Shown piece by piece: positions 16,286 through 24,378 of a stretch of DNA of 64,000 nucleotides; the stretch's first letter is position 1, and each line of letters starts with the position of its first letter. Origin of the DNA: Nonomuraea sp. SYSU D8015 (GTDB lineage Bacteria > Actinomycetota > Actinomycetes > Streptosporangiales > Streptosporangiaceae); NCBI RefSeq assembly GCF_008065375.1, contig NZ_VJYI01000008.1:248001-312000 (forward strand). Reading direction: 5' to 3'. Made by a program: the position numbers and the translations under genes. The notes beneath the pieces were generated by a model, which saw only the letters and a list, made by a program, of their open reading frames with translations, ran no database searches and was not told the origin of the DNA.

Positions 16286-16326
16286 GGTACGACGGTGCGC
16301 CCAGTTAAAGGCCGCGCCGCCGTACC
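16286..16326 (-). terminator. Hairpin between pckG and the Cys-tail operon
   Basis: GGTACGACGGTGCGC (16286-16300) pairs with GCGCCGCCGTACC (16314-16326), allowing two wobble positions on the minus-strand RNA. It lies 20 bp past the pckG stop and ends 15 bp before the next start, so it can terminate pckG or act as an attenuator ahead of the TIGR04222 gene. Confidence 0.5.
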
Positions 16327-16345
16327 GCACAAGAGGGATTTCTGC

Positions 16346-18139
16346 CTACCCCAGCCGATCGAGCAGGGCGTTGTACTCGTCCCACAGCTCCTTCGGCAGG
16401 TGGGCGCCGAACGTCTCGAAGTGGGCCGGGATCAGCGCGGCCTCCTCACGCCATACGTCGCGGTCGACCGACAGCAGCGTGCGCAGGTCCTCCTCGGACA
16501 GGTCCAGGCCCTCGGTGTCGAGCTCGGCGGGCAGCAGGCCGATCGGCGTGGGCACGGCCTTGGCCTCGCCGTTGAGCCGCTCCACGATCCACTTGAGCAC
16601 GCGGCTGTTCTCGCCGTAGCCGGGCCAGATGAACTGGCCGTCGGCGTTCTTGCGGAACCAGTTGACGTAGTAGATCCGGGGGAGCACGGCGCCCTCGCGA
16701 CGGCCGATCTCCAGCCAGTGGCCGAAGTAGTCGCCCATGTTGTAGCCGCAGAACGGCAGCATGGCGAACGGGTCGTGGCGCAGCTCGCCGACCTTGCCCT
16801 CGGCCGCGGCGGTCTTCTCGGAGGCGACGTTGGCTCCGAGGAAGACGCCGTGCTCCCAGCTCAGCGACTCTGTGACCAGAGGAACGGCGGTGGCGCGGCG
16901 GCCACCGAACAAGATCGCCGAGATGGGCACGCCCTTGGGGTCCTGCCACTCGGGTGCGATGGTGGGGCACTGGGACGCGGGAGTGGTGAAGCGGGCGTTC
17001 GGGTGGGCGGCCGGCTCGTCGCTGCCGGGCGTCCAGGAGCGGCCCTTCCAGTCGGTCAGGTGCGCCGGCGGCTCGTCGGTCAGGCCCTCCCACCACACGT
17101 CGCCGTCGTCGGTGAGGGCCACGTTGGTGAAGATGCTGTTGCCCCAGAGCGTCCTGATGGCGTTGGCGTTGGTCACCTGGCCGGTGCCCGGCGCGACGCC
17201 GAAGAAGCCGGCCTCCGGGTTGATCGCGTAGAGGCGGCCGTCCTCGCCGAAGCGCATCCAGGCGATGTCGTCGCCGATCGTCTCGACCTTCCAGCCCGGG
17301 ATGGTGGGCTGGAGCATGGCGAGGTTGGTCTTGCCGCAGGCGCTCGGGAAGGCGGCGGCGATGTAGCGGGTCTCGCCGGAGGGCGGCGTGAGCTTGAGGA
17401 TGAGCATGTGCTCGGCCAGCCAGCCCTCGTCGCGCGCCATCACGCTGGCGATGCGCAGGGCGTAGCACTTCTTGCCGAGCAGGGCGTTGCCGCCGTACCC
17501 GGAGCCGTAGGACCAGATCTCACGGGTCTCGGGGAAGTGGCTGATGTACTTGGTCGAGCTGCACGGCCACGGCACGTCCGCCTGGCCGGGCTCGAGAGGG
17601 GCGCCCACGGAGTGGACGCACTTGACGAAGTCGCCCCGCTGCTCGATCAGGCGCAGCGCCCGCTCGCCCATGCGGGTCATGATCCGCATGGAGACGGCGA
17701 CGTACGCCGAGTCGGTGATCTCGACGCCGAGCTGGGAGATCTCGCCGCCCAGCGGGCCCATGCAGAACGGCACGACGTACATCGTCCGGCCGCGCATGCA
17801 GCCCTTGAACAGCCGGCCGAACGTCTGGCGCATCTCGACGGGCGGGATCCAGTTGTTCGTGGGGCCGGCGTCCTCGGCCCGCTCGGAGCAGATGAAGGTG
17901 CGGTCCTCCACCCTGGCCACGTCGCTGGGGTCGGACTTGGCGTAGAAGCTGTTGGGACGGGCGGCGAGCCGTGTGAACGTCCCCTGCTCCACGAGGAGGT
18001 TGGTCAGGCGAGTCCACTCCTCCTCCGACCCGTCGCACCACTCGATCCGGTCTGGCTGGGTCAGTGCGGCGATCTCGTTGACCCAGGCGGCCAATTCGCT
18101 ATTGCTCGTCGGTGCGGGCACTTCCACGGAAACGGACAC
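16346..18139 (-). CDS. pckG: Phosphoenolpyruvate carboxykinase (GTP)
   Basis: A 597-residue cytosolic enzyme that converts oxaloacetate and GTP to phosphoenolpyruvate, the entry to gluconeogenesis. Hallmarks are the P-loop AFPSACGKTNLAM with the reactive Cys, IGDDIAWM at the metal site, EAGFFGVAPGT and ILFGGRRATAVPLV. Length is normal for bacterial GTP-type PEPCK. GTG 18139 follows GGAGGA with a 9-nt spacer. It is transcribed alone; its 250-bp upstream region holds three DasR-like sites, suggesting control by carbon source or amino sugars. Confidence 0.95.
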   Translation of the reverse strand: MSVSVEVPAPTSNSELAAWVNEIAALTQPDRIEWCDGSEEEWTRLTNLLVEQGTFTRLAARPNSFYAKSDPSDVARVEDRTFICSERAEDAGPTNNWIPPVEMRQTFGRLFKGCMRGRTMYVVPFCMGPLGGEISQLGVEITDSAYVAVSMRIMTRMGERALRLIEQRGDFVKCVHSVGAPLEPGQADVPWPCSSTKYISHFPETREIWSYGSGYGGNALLGKKCYALRIASVMARDEGWLAEHMLILKLTPPSGETRYIAAAFPSACGKTNLAMLQPTIPGWKVETIGDDIAWMRFGEDGRLYAINPEAGFFGVAPGTGQVTNANAIRTLWGNSIFTNVALTDDGDVWWEGLTDEPPAHLTDWKGRSWTPGSDEPAAHPNARFTTPASQCPTIAPEWQDPKGVPISAILFGGRRATAVPLVTESLSWEHGVFLGANVASEKTAAAEGKVGELRHDPFAMLPFCGYNMGDYFGHWLEIGRREGAVLPRIYYVNWFRKNADGQFIWPGYGENSRVLKWIVERLNGEAKAVPTPIGLLPAELDTEGLDLSEEDLRTLLSVDRDVWREEAALIPAHFETFGAHLPKELWDEYNALLDRLG

Positions 18140-18306
18140 GACGGTGACTCCTCCACTCTCTCAGGGCCCAGTCATCATTAACGACGAAGTGGCCGGAAAG
18201 CCAATTGGCATAGACCTATTGGCTTGGCCGTCGTCGCAGGCAGAGGCCCTGCGGATTGGGGGAGCCTACCCATGCCGAGCGGATTTAAAAGAGATTTAAC
18301 ACAGAG

Positions 18307-18359
18307 TGGTCCAGTCCAATTAAGGTGGTCTAAACCAATTTTCGCAGTGGTTTAGTCCA
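18307..18359. promoter_or_regulatory. Three DasR/GntR-like sites upstream of pckG
   Basis: TGGTCCAGTCCA (18307-18318), TGGTCTAAACCA (18326-18337) and TGGTTTAGTCCA (18348-18359) match the DasR core TGGTCTAGACCA at 10, 11 and 10 of 12 positions. They are spaced 19 and 22 bp start to start, about two helical turns. They lie 170-220 bp before the pckG start and past the 3' end of the other neighbour, so they can only serve pckG. Confidence 0.55.
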
Positions 18360-18387
18360 TTGCGCGCGCCGTTTTGGCTGCGTGGTC

Positions 18388-18909
18388 TCAGGAATTGACG
18401 TCGGGCCCCGTGGAGCGAACTCTGTCGACGTGCTGGAGCGCGTCGCGGAGCTCGGCCAGCCACGTGTCGGCGTTCTTGCCCACCAGGCGTACGCACCAGG
18501 CCAGCGCGTCGCTGCGGCTTCTGGCCACTCCCGCGGCCACGAGGGTGTCGAGGACCTGCCGCTCAGACTGGCGCAAACGGGTCATCACGGGCACGGAGAG
18601 TGTGGTGAACATCACAGTCTCGCCGCCGCAGACCACGCCCCAGGAGACCTTCTGCCGGAACTTGCGCTCGGCCTCCCTGGCGATCTCGATGCGCCGCTCG
18701 CGGGTCTCCTCCCTGAACCTCCTCGCCAGGCCCTCGATCAGGGCGGACCGCTCGGCCTCGGGGACGTCCTCGGGCGGGTCGGGCAGCGCGCCGAGCACCG
18801 CGATCTCCTCGCGGTCCCTGATGATCTCCGGGGCGCCGGTGAACCAGCCCTCCGGGAGGCGTCCGGTGAACCAGCCGCGGACCTGCGCTGCCATTTCGTC
18901 TGTTGTCAT
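18388..18909 (-). CDS. Ribbon-helix-helix-like putative DNA-binding protein
   Basis: A 173-residue protein. The N-terminal half is helical and charged (RRFREETRERRIEIAREAER). The C-terminal half reads like a ribbon-helix-helix unit: strand VMFTTLSVPVMTRL, helix ERQVLDTLVAAGV and helix SRSDALAWCVRLVG. ATG 18909 lies inside a perfect palindrome that also covers a TAATGT -10 element, with 7 nt between the two, so a leaderless, self-repressed transcript is plausible. I do not recognise a named family. Confidence 0.6.
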   Translation of the reverse strand: MTTDEMAAQVRGWFTGRLPEGWFTGAPEIIRDREEIAVLGALPDPPEDVPEAERSALIEGLARRFREETRERRIEIAREAERKFRQKVSWGVVCGGETVMFTTLSVPVMTRLRQSERQVLDTLVAAGVARSRSDALAWCVRLVGKNADTWLAELRDALQHVDRVRSTGPDVNS

Positions 18910-18925
18910 GTAATCAACATTACAT
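18908..18925. promoter_or_regulatory. Operator-like palindrome over start codon and -10
   Basis: ATGTAAT-CAAC-ATTACAT has perfect 7-bp arms. On the minus strand it contains TAATGT (18922-18917) 7 nt before the ATG of the ribbon-helix-helix-like gene. It is strikingly AT-rich for this genome. Confidence 0.6.
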
Positions 18926-19178
18926 AGTTGCACCGCAAGCGCTACCGAGGGGAAGGAAGGTGTCGCGTGAAGGAACACTGCCAGGCCCCGGTTTCCGCGC
19001 GTCGCGGCGCCCGGTCTGGGTTCCTCTCCGCGGACACTTCGGCGTGGGTCCTTCCGGAGACGGGGGTGGCTCGGTGTGGGGCCTTCTGGAGACTTCGGAG
19101 AAAGCGGCGACCGGCGCAGGGCGCTTCGGCGAAGGCGGTGGTCGAAGGCGCCGCTTGAAGAAGGCGGCCGGCTGAGGG

Positions 19179-20399
19179 CTAGCGGACCTTGGCCGCGGCG
19201 ATCGGGCTGACCCTGACGACGCCGGCGAAGCCGCGCGTGTGCACCGGGGAGATCTTGATGACGTCTCCGGTGCGCGGGGCCTGGATCATCTTGCCGTCGC
19301 CCCAGTAGATCGCCACGTGGGAGATGTAGCCGGGGTTCGTCGGGTCGAGGCGCCAGAAGATGAGGTCGCCCGGCTGCGCCTGCGACAGGGGCACCTGCGG
19401 GCCGGTCACCCACTGCTGGTGGGTCACCCGGGGCATCCGCACGCCCGCCTGGGCGAAGGCCCACTGGACCAGCCCCGAGCAGTCGAACGTGTCGGGGCCC
19501 TCCGCTCCCCACACGTACGGCCGGCCCAGTTTGGAGGCGGCGGCCTTGAGCGCCACGGTGATCTGGTCGGCGGTCATGAACGAGCCCGCCGGCCAGTTCT
19601 GCACGACCTTCTGCTGCGGCTGCGGCAGCACCGGGTTGACCGGAGCGACCTGGGTGCCCTTGGGCAGCGCCCGGAGGATCTTCTTGCGGAGCGCCTCGGA
19701 GTCGACGTCGGGGGCGCTGACGATGAGCGCGTTGTCGTGCGGCAGCCCGAGCGTGCGCCCGACGTCCTTGGAGACGACGGCGTCCACGGCGCCGAAGCCG
19801 GTGGTGGCGTACGCGCCGATGCGCAGCGGCCCGGCCGGCCCCGCCACCTTGCGGTGCAGGGACAGCCCGCCGTCGTTGCCCAGCACGAAGGAGACCGCGA
19901 CGTCGCCGGCCGCGACGTTCTGCCACAGCGCGTCGGACGAGGCGGTCACCTTGGGCGTGTAGGCGCGGAACGTGGACGGGTTGACCGCAAGCGTCTGCAC
20001 CCGCTTGCCGTCGAGCGTGATCGACGCCGCGTCGGCCAGCTCGAGCGCCCGCACCCCGCGCAGCTTGGCCACCTTCTGTAACAGCTCGTTGGTGAACGGC
20101 TTGCGGGTGAGCACGAACAGATGGGGCTTGTGCAGCTTCTTCAGCGGCGCCACCGGCTCGGCCGTTTCGGCCGGCCGCTGTTGCTGCTGGTGCTGGGCCA
20201 TCAGCGACGGCTTCGGCGTGGGCTGGGGGCGCGTGGCGGCGGGCCGCAGCCGCTCGCCGGACTGCACGAGCAGCAGCACGTCGGCGGTCAGCACCGCGAC
20301 CAGCGCCACCACGATGAACGGCACCAGTTTGAAAGTGTCACGCCGTCTAGGCGACTTGACCAGAAAACTGAGGTCTTGTCGGATTCCGGAGCCATGCAC
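19179..20399 (-). CDS. NlpC/P60 family peptidoglycan hydrolase
   Basis: About 406 residues: a membrane anchor near the N-terminus (VPFIVVALVAVLTADVLLLV), a Pro/Gln linker, a middle region of about 170 residues and a C-terminal NlpC/P60 cysteine peptidase. The catalytic Cys is in FDCSGLVQWAF and the His in ISHVAIYWGDGKMIQAP. Such enzymes cut peptide cross-links of peptidoglycan outside the membrane. GTG 20399 is preferred; the longer frame to 20441 would run through the greA terminator hairpin. The 270 bp downstream (18910-19178) hold nothing I can identify beyond the operator at the far end. Confidence 0.8.
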   Translation of the reverse strand: MHGSGIRQDLSFLVKSPRRRDTFKLVPFIVVALVAVLTADVLLLVQSGERLRPAATRPQPTPKPSLMAQHQQQQRPAETAEPVAPLKKLHKPHLFVLTRKPFTNELLQKVAKLRGVRALELADAASITLDGKRVQTLAVNPSTFRAYTPKVTASSDALWQNVAAGDVAVSFVLGNDGGLSLHRKVAGPAGPLRIGAYATTGFGAVDAVVSKDVGRTLGLPHDNALIVSAPDVDSEALRKKILRALPKGTQVAPVNPVLPQPQQKVVQNWPAGSFMTADQITVALKAAASKLGRPYVWGAEGPDTFDCSGLVQWAFAQAGVRMPRVTHQQWVTGPQVPLSQAQPGDLIFWRLDPTNPGYISHVAIYWGDGKMIQAPRTGDVIKISPVHTRGFAGVVRVSPIAAAKVR

Positions 20400-20404
20400 G
20401 AATT

Positions 20405-20430
20405 CCGCCGGGCCAGCGTGGGCCCGGCGG
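20405..20430 (-). terminator. Terminator of greA
   Basis: Perfect 10-bp arms CCGCCGGGCC and GGCCCGGCGG with a 6-nt loop, 17 bp past the greA stop. There is no U-tract, as is common in actinobacteria. Confidence 0.65.
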
Positions 20431-20446
20431 TCGTTGTCCAAGGGTG

Positions 20447-20947
20447 TCAGTTGCCGATGTACGGCACTGCCTCCAGGATCTCGACGGTGTTCTGGCGACC
20501 GTTGGGAAGGGAGTAGGTCGCCTTCTCACCGATCTTTTTACCGTTGATCGCCGCCCCGAGGGGGGACTTGGGCGAGTAGACGTCGATCGGCGCTCCGCTC
20601 TCCTCGCGGGAGGCGAGCAGGAAGGTGACCTCGTCATCGTCGCCGACGAACCGGATGGTCACGGTCATGCCGGGGCCAACAACCCCTTCGGCCTTGGGCG
20701 CCTCGCCCACCTGGGCGTTGTCGAGGATCTGCCGGAGGTGGAAGATCCGGGCCTCCATCTTGCCCTGCTCGTCCTTGGCGGCGTGGTAGCCGCCGTTCTC
20801 GCGCAGGTCACCCTCTTCACGGGCGGCCTCGATCTTCTTGGCGATGTCGACGCGCCCGGGGCCAGAGAGATATTCGTACTCCGCCTTCAGGCGGTCGTAC
20901 GCCTCCTGCGTCAGCCATGTGACGTTCTCATCGCGAGAGTCGGCCAC
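20447..20947 (-). CDS. greA: Transcription elongation factor GreA
   Basis: A 166-residue factor that inserts into the RNA polymerase secondary channel and stimulates cleavage of backtracked RNA. The N-terminal coiled coil carries the acidic tip region EGDLRENGGYHAAKDEQG. The C-terminal FKBP-like domain ends with SPLGAAINGKKIGEKATYSLP. Length is standard. The adjacent DUF4307 gene and divergent mca repeat the order found in mycobacteria. Confidence 0.95.
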   Translation of the reverse strand: MADSRDENVTWLTQEAYDRLKAEYEYLSGPGRVDIAKKIEAAREEGDLRENGGYHAAKDEQGKMEARIFHLRQILDNAQVGEAPKAEGVVGPGMTVTIRFVGDDDEVTFLLASREESGAPIDVYSPKSPLGAAINGKKIGEKATYSLPNGRQNTVEILEAVPYIGN

Positions 20948-21055
20948 GGGTTCTCCTTGCTTGCCTAGGGGGCCCTGAGATCACTTGAGGTTTCCAACGG
21001 TTGAATTGCGAAAGGCTAACAACTTAACCGCTCGAACGCTTCCCCAAATGTCTCA

Positions 21056-21475
21056 CTATACGAGATTGCAGTACTGGACGTGGACGGAAGAGGCCTGACC
21101 ACTGGTGTCGAGGTTTTCCTTGAGCTGCTTCGTACCCCCACCAGCCGGGATTCTTACTTCCTTGCTGCCTACTTCCGCATGATTGGCGTCCAGAGCCCTG
21201 ATGCGGCAGACAGCCACCCTATCGTCTGGCTTGTAGACCTCAAAGGTGATCTCGGCCCGTGTCGGGCTCTCGACGCTGAACGTCACCACCTGCGCCGGCG
21301 CCTCCGAGCCGCCGGCCGTCATCGACCACATCACGTAGCCCCAGCCACCGGCGATGATGGCCACCAGCACGCCGATCACCACGTGGACGACGAGCCTGCC
21401 GCCACGCCGCGGACGATCGGGCAAGTCATCGGGTGTGCCGAGAACGGGTCCGTTCTCGACATCTCTGGTGACCAT
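21056..21475 (-). CDS. DUF4307 membrane protein
   Basis: A 139-residue protein with one transmembrane helix (VVHVVIGVLVAIIAGGWGYVMW) and an extracytoplasmic beta-rich domain. It ends in a short Cys-containing tail, HVQYCNLV, with a second Cys in AVCRIRALDA that may pair with it. ATG 21475 follows AGGGAG; the frame extends to GTG 21493 without a better site. In mycobacteria a DUF4307 gene (Rv1081c) likewise sits between greA and mca. Function is unknown. Confidence 0.8.
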   Translation of the reverse strand: MVTRDVENGPVLGTPDDLPDRPRRGGRLVVHVVIGVLVAIIAGGWGYVMWSMTAGGSEAPAQVVTFSVESPTRAEITFEVYKPDDRVAVCRIRALDANHAEVGSKEVRIPAGGGTKQLKENLDTSGQASSVHVQYCNLV

Positions 21476-21610
21476 GGCGGAATCTCCCTGCACTCCCTCG
21501 GCGTTATCCGAGACAATTGTCGCCCGCGGGGGTCCCGGTACAAGACCTGACCCTCACGACCGCCCGCAGACAAACTAAGTGACCCGCCCGACTGAGGAGA
21601 CATCGAGCCC

Positions 21611-22495
21611 GTGAGTGCACCGCTGAGGCTGATGGCCGTCCACGCCCACCCCGACGACGAGTCGAGCAAGGGCGCCGCGACGATGGCGCGTTACGTGCGC
21701 GAAGGCGTGGAAGTGCTGGTGTGTACCCTCACGGGCGGTGAACGCGGCTCCGTGCTCAACCCCAAGATGGACAGGCCTGAGATCGTCGCCAACATCGCCG
21801 AGGTCCGCCGGGCGGAGATGGCGCGGGCCCGCGAGATCCTCGGCGTCGAGCAGCGTTTCATGGGCTTCGTCGACTCCGGGCTGCCGGAGAACGAGGACGA
21901 GGAGCTGCCGGAGGGTTGCTTCGCCCTGCAGAAGCTGGAGGACGCCTCCCGGCCGCTGGTGGCCGCGGTGCGCGAGTTCCGGCCGCACGTGATCATCACG
22001 TACGACGACGACGGCGGGTACCCGCACCCCGACCACATCATGACCAACCGGGTGTCCGTCGAGGCGTTCGAGGCGGCCGGCGACCCCGACCGCTACCCGG
22101 GCACCGGCGACCCGTGGCAGCCGTTGAAGCTCTACTACCAGATGGGGTTCACCAAGGAGCGGTTCGAGGCGCTGCACGAGGCCATGACCGAGCGAGGGCT
22201 CGGCTCCCCGTACGCCGACTGGATCTCCCGCTGGGAGGACCGCCCGGCCAAGTGGCCGGTCACCACGCGGGTGCCCTGCGGCGAGTACTTCCACATCCGG
22301 GACGAGGCGTTGAAGGCGCACGCCACCCAGGTCGACCCCGACAGCTGGTGGTTCGTCTGCCCGCGGGAGCTGCAGCAGGAGATCTGGCCGACGGAGGACT
22401 ACCACCTGGCGCGCTCGCTGGTGGACACCGAGCTCCCCGAGGACGACCTGTTCGCCGGCATCCACGCCGAGGACGTCTCCCCCGCCTGCCACTGA
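21611..22495 (+). CDS. mca: Mycothiol S-conjugate amidase
   Basis: A 294-residue zinc amidase of the PIG-L fold. It cleaves mycothiol S-conjugates to a mercapturic acid for export and glucosaminyl-inositol for re-use, so it is a detoxification enzyme. Metal-site motifs are HAHPDDE (11-17) and YPHPDH near residue 140. Length and the long insert after HPDH fit Mca better than the deacetylase MshB. GTG 21611 starts the frame. It diverges from DUF4307 and leads a short plus-strand operon with a tiny membrane protein and an acetyltransferase. Confidence 0.93.
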   Translation: MSAPLRLMAVHAHPDDESSKGAATMARYVREGVEVLVCTLTGGERGSVLNPKMDRPEIVANIAEVRRAEMARAREILGVEQRFMGFVDSGLPENEDEELPEGCFALQKLEDASRPLVAAVREFRPHVIITYDDDGGYPHPDHIMTNRVSVEAFEAAGDPDRYPGTGDPWQPLKLYYQMGFTKERFEALHEAMTERGLGSPYADWISRWEDRPAKWPVTTRVPCGEYFHIRDEALKAHATQVDPDSWWFVCPRELQQEIWPTEDYHLARSLVDTELPEDDLFAGIHAEDVSPACH

Positions 22496-22529
22496 CGGGA
22501 CCACGCGAACCCGGTGGCAAACTGGAGGT

Positions 22530-22694
22530 GTGACCCTTCTAGCAGCTGGTGATGTGAGCCCGGGACTGCTCGGCTTCGTCGTCGTGGCCCTCTTGGGGCT
22601 GGCCCTCTACTTGTTGATCAAGTCGATGAACAAGCAGATGTCGAAGATCCAGGTGCCGCACGAGGGCGACGCGGACGACAAGAAGGCCGAGTAG
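22530..22694 (+). CDS. Small single-pass membrane protein downstream of mca
   Basis: A 54-residue frame: short lead, one helix (GLLGFVVVALLGLALYLLI) and a basic then acidic tail ending DDKKAE. It fills the gap between mca and the acetyltransferase gene and its stop abuts the next ATG. GGAGG at 22524-22528 is very close to GTG 22530; GTG 22554 is an alternative start. Rv1083 occupies the same place beside mca in M. tuberculosis, which supports a real gene. Confidence 0.7.
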   Translation: MTLLAAGDVSPGLLGFVVVALLGLALYLLIKSMNKQMSKIQVPHEGDADDKKAE

Positions 22695-22985
22695 ATGGCG
22701 ATCGAGATCGTCGACAACTCGACGGAGAGCCGTTTCGAGGTGCTCGTGGACGGCAAGGTCGCCGGGTTCGCCGACTACCGCCTGCTGCCCACCAAGATCG
22801 TATTCACGCACACCGAGGTGCTGCCCGACTACGAGGGGCAGGGGCTGGCGAGCAAGCTGGTCCGGCACGCGCTCCAGGCGAGTGCCGACACCGGGCTGCG
22901 CGTCGTGCCCGTCTGTCCCTACGTCGCGAAATACATCGAACGCCACCCGGAGTTCCAGGAGCTGGTCAACTCCACCGAGGAGTGA
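22695..22985 (+). CDS. GNAT-like N-acetyltransferase, short (YjdJ type)
   Basis: A 96-residue minimal GCN5-related acetyltransferase fold. It has a beta-rich N-terminus, then FTHTEVLPDYEGQGLASKLVRHAL, the acetyl-CoA pyrophosphate-binding loop (EGQGLASKL), and CPYVAKYIERHPEF at the end, typical of the PF14542 group. ATG 22695 directly follows the preceding TAG. The acceptor is unknown. Confidence 0.8.
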   Translation: MAIEIVDNSTESRFEVLVDGKVAGFADYRLLPTKIVFTHTEVLPDYEGQGLASKLVRHALQASADTGLRVVPVCPYVAKYIERHPEFQELVNSTEE

Positions 22986-24134
22986 TCACTCGGGAGCTGG
23001 CGACCAGGCGCGCTCCAGCGCCTTCGGCAGCCCCCACCAGCCCAAGGGCGTGAGCACCTCGTCCTCGTCCACGATGCCGAGACAGCTCCACAGCGCCACC
23101 ACGGACGCGAACAACCCCTCGGTGGCGTCCAGGTCGTCCTGGTCCTGGTCGTCGATCTCGATGTCCTCCGACTCGGCGATGAGCCGCGCCATCCGCTCCG
23201 GCGAGGCCAGCACCCCGGGGCCCATCCTGGCCAGCGCCGCCACGGCGGCCAGCCAATCGGCGTGCTGGATCGCGCACAGGTTGGCCAGCGCCGCGTCCTC
23301 CTCGCTCAGCTCTCTCTCGAGGTCGGCGAACTCCTCCAGCACGTCGCCGTTCTCCGTCAGGTCGGAGATCGGCCCCGCGATGCCCGCCGCCACCGCAAGC
23401 CACAGCTCCTCGTCGTCGTCCGGCATCGGCCGGTCGTCGAACCCGGCGCAGGCCCGCAGCACGCTGGCGGGGTAGCCGGGCAGCGCGAGCAGCGCCCGCA
23501 GGCGCGCCGCGGCCGCCTCCAGCTCGGCGGCGGGCAGCGCGGGCTGCTTCGGCAGCTCGGCGACGATGCGCCGCAGCTCCGACAGCGCGAACGCCTCCTC
23601 CTCGTCCCACGCCGCGAACAGCTCCTCGTCCTGCTCCTCGTTGACCGCCTGGCCGGGGATCCGGCCGTCGGGGAGCGGGGTGGCGAGCCAGCGCTCCTGG
23701 AGCTCCTCGTACGCATGGCGCGCCTCAGGGTCGCCGCCCGCCAGCGCGTCGGGGTCGATCTCCCCGGATCGCACGCGTTCCTCGAGGTAGGCGACCAGTC
23801 GGGCGAACATCTCCGCGGCCACCGGCCCGCGCTCGTCCTCCTCCGGCCAGACGAAGTAGCCGGGGGTCATGAGGATCGGCTCCGTGCCGGTGGACTCGAC
23901 CCAGCGCTGCACGTCGCCGACCGTGGCCACGCCCGCCTCGATGGAGCGGAGCGTCGCCTTGGCCGACTCCCAGAACGCGAGCGAGAGCGGGTTGCCCGCC
24001 GCCATCATGGCGCGCCGCAGGTCGGGCAGGGCCACCAGCGCCACGCCCGAGGGCACGTCGAGCAGCGCCCTGGCCACGTCCCTGCGCGTGAGGGCGGTCG
24101 CCGGTCGCCCGGCGTGGGCGCAGACGAACTGCAT
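22986..24134 (-). CDS. Hypothetical acidic protein
   Basis: I do not recognise this 382-residue protein. It is highly acidic and helical (for example VNEEQDEELFAAWDEEEAFAL and DIEIDDQDQDDLDATEGLF), with no membrane helix. The C-terminus TPLGWWGLPKALERAW recalls the winged-helix ends of actinobacterial DUF proteins. ATG 24134 (MQFVCAHAG) is the likely start. Its stop is one base from the convergent acetyltransferase stop. The 240 bp between it and the divergent yyaL gene hold the promoters; no operator is obvious. Confidence 0.65.
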   Translation of the reverse strand: MQFVCAHAGRPATALTRRDVARALLDVPSGVALVALPDLRRAMMAAGNPLSLAFWESAKATLRSIEAGVATVGDVQRWVESTGTEPILMTPGYFVWPEEDERGPVAAEMFARLVAYLEERVRSGEIDPDALAGGDPEARHAYEELQERWLATPLPDGRIPGQAVNEEQDEELFAAWDEEEAFALSELRRIVAELPKQPALPAAELEAAAARLRALLALPGYPASVLRACAGFDDRPMPDDDEELWLAVAAGIAGPISDLTENGDVLEEFADLERELSEEDAALANLCAIQHADWLAAVAALARMGPGVLASPERMARLIAESEDIEIDDQDQDDLDATEGLFASVVALWSCLGIVDEDEVLTPLGWWGLPKALERAWSPAPE

Positions 24135-24378
24135 ATCCACGTTCCGTAACCTACGCCGTCCCACCCCGCCAAGTCAGCCGGAGGCCCGGTAGATCACCCC
24201 CGAACGCGTCCCGCCGTCCCCTTGGACCGCGGCGCACGCGCACCCGTCGCGTGAGATGGGGGCGGAGCACGTCGACGGGCCGTGGGGCGGGACCGGCCGG
24301 CGGATGTGCCGTGTGGTCCGGGCACCTGGCTGGAGGGCGAGGCCGGCGGGCGGTTTAGGGTGGATCGAGGAGGTCGTG

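Noticed and set aside
20400..20441. Longer N-terminus of the NlpC/P60 protein
   Set aside because: It would be encoded by the greA terminator hairpin; GTG 20399 gives a normal start.
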